Source: Entomortierella parvispora (lineage: Eukaryota; Mortierellomycota; Mortierellomycetes; Mortierellales; Mortierellaceae). Taken from it: a stretch of 64,000 nucleotides of DNA. The DNA lies in assembly GCA_963573315.1 (NCBI GenBank), contig OY752143.1, forward strand, positions 1,054,001 through 1,118,000, given 5' to 3'. Positions 29,656 through 39,779 of this stretch are shown here, in pieces. The position numbers and the translations under genes are program-made. The number at the start of each line of letters is the position of its first letter. Position 1 is the stretch's first letter. Below the pieces are notes generated by a model. It did not search any database. It was given only the letters and a program-made list of their open reading frames with translations, and had not been told where the DNA came from.

Positions 29656-30951
29656 CAGTGCAATAAAAAAAACACACCTTTAGTCGTATTGAAAGCCACC
29701 CACAGAGTCAACTGGTAGAGTACTCTCTCTCCAGTTATGTAATAGTTGCTTTTGTGATGCTTGGAGGAAAAGATCAATTTGCCTTGGGATCAAATTGGTA
29801 TACGCATTAGCCCGAAGGCATCCTCAGCAAGCTAAATATCTGCGGGTCTCCAAGTTCAACGACACTATCATGCTCCAGACGCAATGAGCAGCAATATTTT
29901 TTGGATAAGAGGACAACATCCGCATAATAGGACCAGAGGACCATACATCACTGCCTGTCCTCTAGAGATAACCGTGGAGCGGTCGAAATCAAGGAGTCAA
30001 AGGGGTCAAAGAAGTCGGCCGTATCGGGTGTGGGATGTCCCAGCTACCTCTAGCAAACTCCGGACGCCCCTTTCAAAGTTGACGTGAATCTAAAGTGATA
30101 GGACCCTGCCCCAACCAAGCCCACACAAAACACGTCAAATGTGGTCGGTTTGCGATAGAGAGGGTGAAAGACGGAGAGACTTTGCACTGTTTTGTTTCGT
30201 CTGGAGGGATGGAGGGTTAAATGAAATTAGTGAACAGGGGGCAGTGGATACTCAAACAGATCCTGTGGGCTCCTGAAGGAACACGCAGTCCTGTAAGAGA
30301 TGGATAGCAAGTTTTCCGGTCGCATTGGTTTGGAGCGTCAAGACCATTGCAGCAAGGGGACAGCCTCCAAGCCCCTGCCACCAATTCCATACGAGCTTAT
30401 TTCGAGACGTTGCGTAACCTGGGGTAGCTCAAATGAGACTCATTAGGCGTAAGAGGTGGTACCATGTTCGAATAACTAACTGTTCAGGGGAAGCAGTAGC
30501 CATGTCTGTTTAGATGCGAGGAAGAAGGGGCACAGGTTTCATCGCGCATGCACCAGCCTGGCACCAGCATCAGTATTATCGACTGGATTCCACTGTACCT
30601 GGGAACTGGAAAGAGGCGCTTCTGTTGAGCGCCAATTCTCGGATATAAAAGCAGACAGCGAGGGCTCTCCAACAAATTCATCATCAACAACAGTAGCCTC
30701 GTCCAATAACGCCGCCTCTCGATTCTCAGTCCTCGGTCCTTTCTCTTTTCGCTCTTCTTTACTCCTTTTCTCTCTCTCCCTCTTTCCCCCTTCACTTTCA
30801 CGAAGTTCCCTCACGGCTACTGCCTCACGTTTCTCCCGCCTATAGGCCGATAGTCCTTGGATACCTTCTCTCCTCCTCTGCCACACACTGACTCATCTCA
30901 TATCTTTCTGCTCACCAACTTGCGTTGTTCTCACCTACTTACCCGCTCCTC
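29656..30951. other. Intergenic region with promoter of the secreted oxidase gene
   Basis: About 1.3 kb with no convincing gene. A CCAAT box (30632-30636) and TATAAAA (30644-30650) lie 300 bp upstream of the next start codon and are followed by a long C/T-rich stretch (30660-30900). That layout suggests a long 5' leader or a 5' UTR intron. Confidence 0.5.
30644..30650 (+). promoter_or_regulatory. TATA box upstream of the LPMO-like gene
   Basis: TATAAAA with CCAAT 12 bp upstream. The distance to the ATG (30952) is large, but the intervening DNA is typical pyrimidine-rich fungal leader. Confidence 0.5.
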
Positions 30952-32094
30952 ATGTTTATCCGCGCAACCATTATCGCATCCACTGCCTTGGCCTTTATGG
31001 TCTCTGTGGCAGACGCTCACTCTTGGGCAGACTGCGTCGACTGGCGCTTCAACGACCCCAGCAAGCCAGGTATGCGTCCAAAGCCCTGATTTTTGTTTGA
31101 CCCACCCACATTTTGGTTTGTCGGCTGGATCCCCGGGCAAACTGCTCTATGTCTGCACTTTACACGAACTGTGTCCTCCAAAAGAAGACCAGGAAAAAGC
31201 GAGCAGCGAAGGAACGTCAGCTCTAATTAATTGTCTTCCTGAGTGGGCTGTGTAACATTGCCTAGACCTTCTTTGTCTCTTGAGTGCCTGTCTTCCACCC
31301 CTCTCATTCCTTTTGGGATTGTGTTGTTGATAACACAGGGGCAGGCCATCGAGCAAACTAACTGAAACCAGCTTGATGTTCCTGTCTTGGTCCCTGTCCC
31401 TGCTCAATAAGTCGCCAGTCTAACAATCTGTGCCTATTTTTCCTTTATGTTGGCAGATTTTTCCGCAAGCGGCGGCAAGTGCTTTGGCTGGGCTCGTCAG
31501 TACCCTGTTACCTCGAAGATCCCATTCGGTGGCCTTGACAAAGACTCGCCTAATCGCCATTACCAACAAGATCCCAGCGACTTCACTCCTTGCTCCGACG
31601 GCCGGCATGGGAGGGAGCCTGGTGCGGATGAGACCCGACAGAACCCCATCTCCAAGGCATACGGCGGCAAGTGGGGCGCCATGGCCACCGCCAAAGCCGG
31701 CGACAAGATCTGTGTCCGCTGGCCTGCCAAAAACCATGCTGTCAAATCCGAGAAGGATCGCGGTGTTTTCATTAACATGCCTCCCACCATTTTGACAAAG
31801 GACCCCAACCAGTCGGGTTTCCTTAAAGCCAACATCGCCAAGCTTCCCTACAAGAACTGCCACTTTGAGTCCAACACAGACACAACTCCTTGCGGCGGAT
31901 GTTTCCAGGTCCCTCCTCAGCTAGCCACAGGCACCTACGTGATCCAGTGGCGCTGGGAATTGAATGACAACGAGTTCTACACTTCCTGCTGGGACTTGGG
32001 CGTGACTGGCGCAGGCGGTGACAACTCAACCTCAGGTAGCACGGCCATTGGAGGGAGAACCTCAATTTTCGCCGAGCTTGCTGAGGATGACTAG
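30952..32094 (+). CDS. Secreted LPMO-like protein with N-terminal histidine
   Basis: Two exons: 30952-31069 and 31457-32094, with a 387-bp intron (acceptor GGCAG). The spliced phase is consistent: the codon GAT spans the junction. Residues 1-22 form a signal peptide (MFIRATIIASTALAFMVSVADA) ending right before His (HSWADCVDWRF). Mature His1 is a hallmark of copper lytic polysaccharide monooxygenases. A second candidate brace histidine (RWPAKNH), a C.G.AR segment near the start and a C-terminal YVIQWRWE...FYTSCWD strand fit LPMO-like folds. Which AA family it belongs to is not clear. It probably acts outside the cell on a polysaccharide; substrate unknown. Confidence 0.7.
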
Positions 32095-32356
32095 GCGTCG
32101 ATCTTTCCAACAATGTTCTCTGTTTAAATAATATCTATACCAATCCCCCTTCTCCCAGAATGAAAAGTCCACTTTCAAAATACCTGCTATCGATGTGGGC
32201 AGGCCCACTCCACGATTATGCACTCAATAAAGACATTTTTCATGATTATTGTAGGCCCTGAACTTGAGCTGAGAGAAATTATTATGAAGACGAGACAGCG
32301 GTAAATTTTTGATTCTCTCCAGGCCAGAGCAAGACAATTGTCATCTCAGCACAACC

Positions 32357-33633
32357 ATGACATCTAATCGCGACTCGGTCCTGGAACTGGAACAGCGACT
32401 CGCAAAGCTGAAGGAGACAGGCATTACTGCCATTCCCTCGAGGTAGGCGTATGTTCGCGCGACATTGGGGCAGCAGGCACATTCTCACTCCCTCATTTGA
32501 CGTGTTCGCGATGCAATAATAGCGACCGTGACCTCGCCCTGCATTTCTCAAAAGTGTTTGGACATTCGCCAACTGCCACACATCTTAGCCCACCGCTAGA
32601 GCGCTCCGAGGACCAGACGTTAGCTAACGGACAGGAGGTCAGACAAAGTACCGGAGCCCTCTATTTCGTTCCCGAAGATTCGAAGCAAGATGAGGTGAGT
32701 GGGAAAGCCTGGGCACCGACGCTATGCCTGGGCGCATCTAACAAGCCTCGGCTTTGTTCACGTAGATTGACAGAATTCTTGCTGACTCTGAAGATTTTCT
32801 AATTGATGAAGAAGATCAGGATCTCACATTTCTGGATACAGTCAACTTTGGCCTCACGCATGAACAAACACAGGAGCTGAAGGACACATTGAACAGGGAA
32901 GACAACGCCTCTGGAAGAAGGACGGGGCAACAAGAGCTTGATCATGTCGCGGAAGAACTGGAGACGACGCTGTCTAAATTTCTGCGGACGCACCAGGCTC
33001 CTCGCTCTGCCGAGTACAGAGAAGAAAGCGGGGTAACGCCCCAGCTGAAGTCGGGGATCGATTCAGCTTTTGGAGATCAGTTGGATAGATTGACTGGGGT
33101 TCCGTTGGCTGCGACAAGCTTCGGCTCTGATTTCAGTGGCCATGATGAGGCGTCAGACTTGGTGACAAGGATCAGAGAATCTGCAGCGCTGGAGGCCAAA
33201 TACGGAACAAAAGAGGACGAGGAAATACGGTCTCTGTCAAATCGTCACGACGAACTGAAAAAAGGAGTCCAGAGTCTTTCATCTGTACGAGAGGCCCAAA
33301 CTGCCAAAATGAAGACTCAAGCCTCGCTGGGTCCAGTCCCAACGGCGATCGACCTGGGTGAGCTGCGAGCGGGAGCCGGCGATATCCATGAAAACCCAGA
33401 CGACTGGTGTTGTAAGCGATCTTTTTTTTTTTAGAGTTTTAATCGCGTTTTTCAAAGCACATGAGCTGACAATGGCTATCTGAATAGGCATCTGCAATGA
33501 TGACGCTACGTGGACGTGTCCAGGATGCGACAATGATTATTATTGCAAGGAGTGTTTTCGGGAGAGTCACGTTGGTCCTGATGCAGACTGGGAGATGAAA
33601 AGGCACCGCCCTCGACCCTTTGTGAAGAGCTAG
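32357..33633 (+). CDS. ANCHR/ZFYVE19-like abscission checkpoint protein
   Basis: Four exons with consistent phases: 32357-32442, 32523-32694, 32766-33411 and 33488-33633. The N-terminus has an amphipathic LELEQRLAKLK motif, the MIT-interacting (MIM1) type that binds VPS4/ESCRT-III partners. The centre is acidic and helical. The last exons encode a Cys/His finger, CCICNDDATWTCPGCDNDYY then CKECFRESH, very like the C-terminus of animal ANCHR (ZFYVE19). Animal ANCHR has an N-terminal FYVE finger, which is absent here. The likely role is in ESCRT-III/VPS4 regulation, by homology. Confidence 0.8.
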
Positions 33634-34135
33634 ATGTGGCGGCGGGCGTGAGCATTGAAATAAAGGCATGTCCTGTGAGTTCAAGCCCAGCTCTGCAACC
33701 CAGTCAGCGGGACCCCAAATAGGGTCCTCGCAGAGGTACCTCTGAACGAGGGTGGAAGGGAGAGAAGGGGCAACAACAGCGAAAGCAAGGAGTATGAAGA
33801 GAAGAGGTGTGCCAATGAAGCCAAAGGCCAATCGACAAAACGATGCAGAGAGGAAGGTTGAGGAGACAGACACATGCTGGCGCGCACTTTTCTTCCCCAC
33901 TACGCTTCCTCTTCCTCCCTCTCCTCCTCCACCGCTATCCCCCAACGCACGTCCGCACGTCCTTGTGTGACACCAAGCACCCGTGCGACGTCAAGAGCTG
34001 CAGGCACCAGCAGCATATATATCGAGAGACACAGATCCCCACAACGCACGCATCTCACATCCGAGGCCGACATTGCTGTCTCCCATTTCGCCAGAAATCT
34101 CTTTACATCCACAGCCCCCTGAGCCCCTCTCGACC
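33634..34135. other. Promoter region of the serine-rich gene
   Basis: About 500 bp. It has a C/T-rich block (33895-33950), a TATATAT sequence near 34015 and a strong start context (CGACCATGG). No additional gene is seen. Confidence 0.45.
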
Positions 34136-35933
34136 ATGGTGGCACACACTCGCGAGCTGGCCGAGACCGACAGTCTCTATTGCAACCCAACTGAGGATGG
34201 GAGCTCGACAAAGGGGAGTGCCCGATCAGTCAAGTCTGTTCAGTCCAGTACTTCGTCAGTCAAGTCGGGCTCGAACGTGTCCACAAAGACCAAATCAACG
34301 TCAAGGTCAAAGTCGTCGACTACTTCCTCAACCCCTAAAACAGCCGCCTGGAAGGCAGCGGTCGATCCCCTAGGCATGTCTTCGAAAGCTGTTGGACCAG
34401 GATTCATGCCCATGTTTAGCACTAGTCTTTATAGTCCTGGGTTCCAGGTGTCGAGCACCGCTGCAGGTGGTCCCAAAGCATTTCAGTCTAAGCAGCTGAG
34501 ATTTGTGGAGAAGAAGGCAAAAGACGCAGCAAAATCCTCGGCGGCATCTACAAAATCAGGAAAGTCTGGTCTATCCACAAAGTCTGGCCAGTCAGCAAAG
34601 TCGACCAAAACCATTGATTCTGAAAAATCGACGAAGTCCATAGACTCCTCCAGCACCGGCTCTTCGACGAAGTCAAGTTTCTTCTCAGCCCTGAAAGAAA
34701 CGCTGCAAGGGCCTGCTCAGCTGGAACAAGAAAAGAAGCAAGAAGAGAAGCAAGAGGGGAGCACCGTCGATAAGGAACAGGATAACAGATTGATTGCGAG
34801 TGCTTCAGAGACCACGCCACCGACGGACACTGTTGAAACTACTGCCGAGTCAGCGTTCCCTTTGGCGCCAACGTCAATACCAACAGTGGAAGAGGCTGTC
34901 GCCTCGCCGACCCGGACTATTACAAGAGATTTGGTGCCACCTGCAAACATTGAAAGTATTATTGGAGCAAGGAAGCCGTCCTGGACACCATCGCTGACGA
35001 CAACACCGTCGTCCAGAGACCCTAAATCTCTCGCTGGTTCGTCCAAGGAATTACTGAGGAAGCGCATTGTCACTTGGGAGTACTTGAGCCGAGTCTTCAA
35101 TGGTCAATTGGCTTATTACAACACCATCGTGCTCACAGAATCAGATCTGAGAAAGCATTTTTCTCCTGAAGTAGTTCAGAGGAGAACGTTGCCTTTATTT
35201 TTGTTGGGCAATTCAATTGCCCAACTACTGGATATCCCACACATGCCTGATTTCATGAAGGCATTCTCGGTAGTCCTTGGTGAACATGAGCACTTTGCAT
35301 CATCGTCTGGGTCGAGATCTAAAATGGTAAGTAAGCAAGCGACCTCCAAAACATCGTATCGTCACCAAGCCAATTTACTAATAGCTTGCCCTCTATTATT
35401 ATCTAGAATTTTTTCGGACGCAGGGTTTCGGACGGCAGATCTTTTGAAGAGTCGGGAGAATATGCACATCTCGATGTGAAGACAGTGGTATGATATGAGA
35501 TCTAGTTTACATCATCATATACAACCATGCCTCAAAGTATTCACCTCTTTTTTTTTTGTTTGTTTATAGCCCTTCGAGATGGACTATACCATTGTTTTCA
35601 CAACGTTGTGTGAAGTTATTGCAGAAGCTTATAGCAAGTTTGATACCCAGGATCCATCGACTTTGTTGACAATCGTGGATCATGACCATTTTCACAAAAT
35701 TGAAAATCGACTCAAGGTATGGATGGTTTTCGACAATAAGAAGTACAGTTGCCAACGAGAATATCCATTGACAACCTCCTATTTGTTCACCCTCTTAGAA
35801 ATTGTCTCAAGGGGCGTTCAAGGACCTCGATAGTTTAACACGCGAAGTAATGCAGGAGGAGCTAGACCTGATTGACCCTATTGGAAGTATTTTGGGCGAT
35901 TTGGACCAGCAAGCTCTTGCTCTTGGTTTTTAG
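34136..35933 (+). CDS. Serine-rich conserved fungal protein, function unknown
   Basis: Four exons: 34136-35326, 35407-35487, 35570-35716 and 35799-35933, all phase 0 at junctions. The N-terminal 250 residues are Ser/Thr/Lys-rich repeats (KSGKSGLSTKSGQSAKST), probably disordered and phosphorylated. The C-terminal third is ordered: KRIVTWEYLSRVFNGQLAYY, then PFEMDYTIVFTTLCEVIAEA, HDHFHKIENRLK and a helical tail (EELDLIDPIGSILGD). This looks like a conserved fungal domain of unknown function; I do not recognise a named family. The 3' end faces the Sds22 gene (148-bp gap, convergent). Confidence 0.75.
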
Positions 35934-36081
35934 ATAATAACCGTTTATTAATAACGATAGTAATAATAATTATCATCTTCAAGGCCGGATGATTCTATAA
36001 TGTACAGCAGAAGAGTTCAAAATAAGGATACAGAGAGAATACAATTCGACCAGGGATGTTACCATATTACTAGACACTCAC

Positions 36082-37936
36082 TTACTGCGCATCGATCTGC
36101 TTGATCTGGGGAAGCATAATCTTCATCTTGAGGCGATATGTTGTGAAGTTGTTTGTCTGTAATGGATTCGCTTCGGCGTAGACGGTCTCCAGGTTCGGAC
36201 AGTTATCTTTCAATTCGCTCTCGAAATCCTCAAACGAATCAAGTTGGTTGCCGCTCGCCTAAAGTAAAAAGAACATGTAGAAACGTTAAGACATAGGTTT
36301 AATCAATTGAAGAGAAAGCATGCAGCTGCAACTTACCCAAAGCTCTACGAGATTCCTCAAATGGCCCAGGTTCTCAAGTTTTGTGATTCTATTGCTACTG
36401 ATGTCCACAGTCGTCAATTTCAGCTAATTTGCAGACAAAGCATAGTGATGAATTAGTTTACATTGTAACCTCGGATAAGAGCTGGATAGAGTACTGAGGT
36501 TGGCAAGAATCCACAGACTCACATTGTGATCCAGACCTCCGATGTGAGTGATGCCGTTGTGGCTGACGTAGACCTCTTCCAGATTCTCCAATTCATCCAG
36601 GCCTTCAATAGTGGTCAAGCGGTTGGATTGGATGCTGAGAATTTTGAGTCTCTTTAACTTGGAAAGATTCTAAGAGGAGGAGGTGTACCATTGATACAGG
36701 TGAGTGTACGACACACTGGTACCAAAAGACACATTGGTGCAAATAGGAATATTCCGTTGAGTATAGCCTATAGCCTTTAGCATATAACGGGTTGTAATTT
36801 ACCTGAAGTTTGGTGATTTTGTTTTTTCCCAGCCAAAGCTGTTCCAGATTAACCAATGCATCTAAATTCTCAATGACCTGTACGCATGAGAGGCACAGGA
36901 TCAGTGCACGCCAGATTTCACCTTGATGACAACGAAACATATCAAAAAATTCGATCCCGTCGGGGTCATTACCCTGATACGGTTGGATCCCAATTCCAAA
37001 TTTGTAATGTTGACAAGGGTGCTCAAGTTTTCGATCACTGTAATCTTGTTGCTGACAAAGTACAGATCCGTCAGTTTGACGAGGTGGTCGATGTCCCTGA
37101 TATGTCGGATTCCGTTAAAACTGAGGTCCAATGATCTGTATACAAGAAGTATTTCAGAGTTAGCCTTGCCTTTTCGGGTTCAAATAAATGGATCAGTTGC
37201 ATGCTGCTGTTTAGTCATTACGTCAGCTCTGTCAGATTGTCGAGTCCTTCAATCTTGCTAAAGCGATTGTCGTAGAGATCGAGCTCTTTCAGTGTGACGA
37301 GATTCTCCAGACCTCTGACCTTGGGAATAAGATTCTGACGAAACGACAACCTCTATATGGGAGTGAATAAATTAATGAAAAGTATGACGTTAGGGGCTCC
37401 ATGCCGATCAATCCAAGAATCCCGTTTTGGTGACGGCAGCACGCGTATCTTGTACCTGCAAGTTCTTGAACCTTTCCAGGTGCAGTTCAGGGACATTGTC
37501 AATCCGAAGGTGGGTAAGTTCCAGTTCCTAAAGGTGAGTTAAATCCATTATTAGACCGCGTTTCAGTCGGTTCTACGTCGCTACAGCATATGGCGTGCAG
37601 TACCTCAGTGTCGTCGGGAAAGACTTGCAAAAAGTCTAAGTGATGACAAACGTAATGAATTTAAAGGTTGTCCAAGTGTTTTGGATCCATGTAGTCCATG
37701 TGCAGGGTTGCACAAGTTGACACATGAGGCAACTGAACGAACACAAGAACAATACCTGAGTCAGGTGCCTTGGGCTCTTCTCCGGGGATGCCACGTTGAA
37801 CGACGCCATTGTCCTCTGCGCTCTCGTCTCCAGAGTCCATGGTCTGATCCTGCGGGTTGGAAGGGTCGCTGTCTCTAGCCTCGCGGAAGAGTTTGTTTTG
37901 CTCCTCGGGGTCTAGCTGGACGCGTCGCTGTGCCAT
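36082..37936 (-). CDS. sds22: Sds22-like leucine-rich repeat regulator of protein phosphatase 1
   Basis: Many short exons on the minus strand. Exon 1 (37936-37756) starts MAQRRVQLDPEEQ and is acidic. Following exons carry tandem 22-residue SDS22-type leucine repeats, for example LVNITNLELGSNRI, LVKLTDLYFVSNKI and LVNLEQLWLGKNKI. The last exon is an LRR cap with the typical NPLQ...YRLKMKIMLPQIKQIDA ending, with TAA at 36082-36084. The family binds and chaperones PP1 catalytic subunits in the nucleus and cytoplasm and affects mitosis. Middle exon borders were not fixed individually. It is divergent with MYG1. Confidence 0.88.
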
Positions 37937-38212
37937 TGTTGGTGGGTTCTGGAGGGGCGAGAACGAGAAAGAGAGATGAATGACGCTGATAGACGTCCTG
38001 TCCCTTCTTCCTTCTTCAGACTCTCTTTTTCTCCCTTTGTTCGTGCTGCGCTCCTCAGAGGGATCGGTGTCACGTGCCACCTAGTGTTGTACGGTAAGGT
38101 CTCGACAGCTCGGAAAAAACCTTCCTGATTCCAGCCAATGTTTGCATCTCTCCGGCGCACGATCCACTCTTCCTCGCTTCCCTTTCTTCTCCACACCCAA
38201 CGACGTAGCATC
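37937..38212. promoter_or_regulatory. Shared promoter between sds22 and MYG1
   Basis: Only 276 bp separate the two start codons on opposite strands, so both genes must use this stretch. No TATA box is obvious; pyrimidine runs occur on the sds22 side. Confidence 0.6.
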
Positions 38213-39466
38213 ATGTCCAAGGTATGTTCCTGAGCATACTGCAGGACATAGATGGTCCATTTCACAGACAGAGGACTTATTAGCTTTTAGCTGCTAATTC
38301 GCCTGCGTTGATTGTGTTGATTGTGTTGCCATAGATCATCGGTACCCACAACGGTCATTTTCACTGTGATGAGGCTCTTGCCGTCCATATGCTGTACCAG
38401 ACCAAGCAGTTCGAGGGCGCTGGTAATGACCAAACCATTGGATATAATACGTGCCTCCACTCTCGTCACTGTTGTTGTGAATATTTCTAAACTGTCCTTG
38501 TGCTGCTGCTTAGAATTGATCCGCACGCGCGACCCTGCCAAGTTGGAGACCTGTGATATCGTTGTTGATGTTGGAGGAGTTTATGATCCCAGCACCCACC
38601 GTTATGATCATCATCAGCGCGGATTCGCTGAGGTCTTTGGAGGAAAATTCGTCACCAAGTTGAGCAGCGCCGGACTTGTCTACAAGTAATGGGCTGACAT
38701 AGTCGTCATTGCTTAATTGCCTAAACAACAAAAAAAGTACACCCAACTGATCCATGTCTTCTTTCTTAGGCACTTTGGAAAGGAAATCATCGCTTCAATT
38801 CTTGCTCTTGAAGAGACTGACCCCAAAGTCGAGTTGCTGTACACCAAGGTCTATGAGAACTTTATTGAGGCTCTGGATGGTGGCGACAATGGTATCTCTC
38901 AGTACCCCCCTGAAGTCAAGCCCAAGTACCGCGTCAGCACTGCCTTGCCTCAGCGCGTTGCTGGATTGAACCCCTGGTGGAACCAGAAGGATGTTGATGT
39001 TGATGGTCAATTCATGAAGGCAGTTGCTATGACCGGCCAAGATTTCACAGAGTCGATCCGTTTCCTCGGTCTCTCTTGGTTGCCAGCCCGTGATCTTGTT
39101 GTCAAGGCTTTGGACGGCCGCATGGATATTCACCCCTCTGGCAAGATTTTGGTCTTTGATCAGTCTTGTCCCTGGAAGGAGCATCTTTTCAACTTGGAGG
39201 AGGAGCAGTGCATCGAGGAAAAGGCTGTTTACGTGCTTTACCCTGACGAGAGCAACAACTGGCGTGTCCAGTGCGTTCCTCCTTCACCCGAGAGCTTTGA
39301 GTGCCGTAAGGCCATGCCCCAGGAATGGAGGGGCTTCAGAGATGAGGAACTGAGTGAACGCAGCGGCGTCCCTGGAGGCATCTTTGTCCATATGGGCGGG
39401 TTCATCGGAGGCAACAAGACTCGCGAAGGCGCCTTGGCCATGGCTGTGAAAGCCTTGGAAATGTAA
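38213..39466 (+). CDS. MYG1: MYG1 exonuclease (DHH-like metal phosphoesterase)
   Basis: Four exons: 38213-38221 (only MSK), 38335-38422, 38514-38685 and 38770-39466; 321 residues. It starts almost immediately with the metal-binding GTHNGHFHCDEAL motif and carries the DHHQRGF motif about 70 residues later. Then follow YENFIEALDGGDNGI, the W..P.RD segment and GGIFVHMGGFIGG at the end. The length is at the short end of the family and there is no obvious mitochondrial presequence. Known MYG1 proteins are 3'-5' RNA exonucleases of nucleolus and mitochondria. The nine-base first exon is noteworthy. Confidence 0.92.
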
Positions 39467-39779
39467 ATATTATTTTTTATTGCAATAAAGGACGATGGGT
39501 TTATTATATATAGGCTATGTCATAAGCCCTTCTATACAATGCACGCAACTCTATACCGTACGATCCGCCGCTACTGCTCCGTCTACCGCACAACCCGCTG
39601 CTACTGCTCCGCTCTACCGTACAACCCGCTGCTACTATTCCGCAACTCTCTACCGTACAACCCGCCAATCTCACATAGATATAAACCGTATATTCCTCTC
39701 TTCTCTCGTCTTCTCTTGAAACTTGAAGTCAACATTTTCCTTTAACACACGCACAGAAATTCAGCCTCTTATTCTTCGC
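39467..39779. other. Spacer with imperfect tandem repeats upstream of orphan 1
   Basis: 313 bp containing the tandem repeat block at 39549-39666 and otherwise A/T- and CT-rich promoter-like DNA before the orphan gene start. Confidence 0.55.
39549..39666. repeat. Imperfect tandem repeat, unit about 31 bp
   Basis: About four copies of a unit like CTACCGTACAACCCGCTG followed by CTACTGCTCCGCT, with base changes and small indels. They lie between the MYG1 stop and orphan 1. Confidence 0.75.

Noticed and set aside
29884-30087. 67-codon plus-strand frame in the intergenic region
   Set aside because: Short, no homology recognised, weak start context; treated as noncoding.
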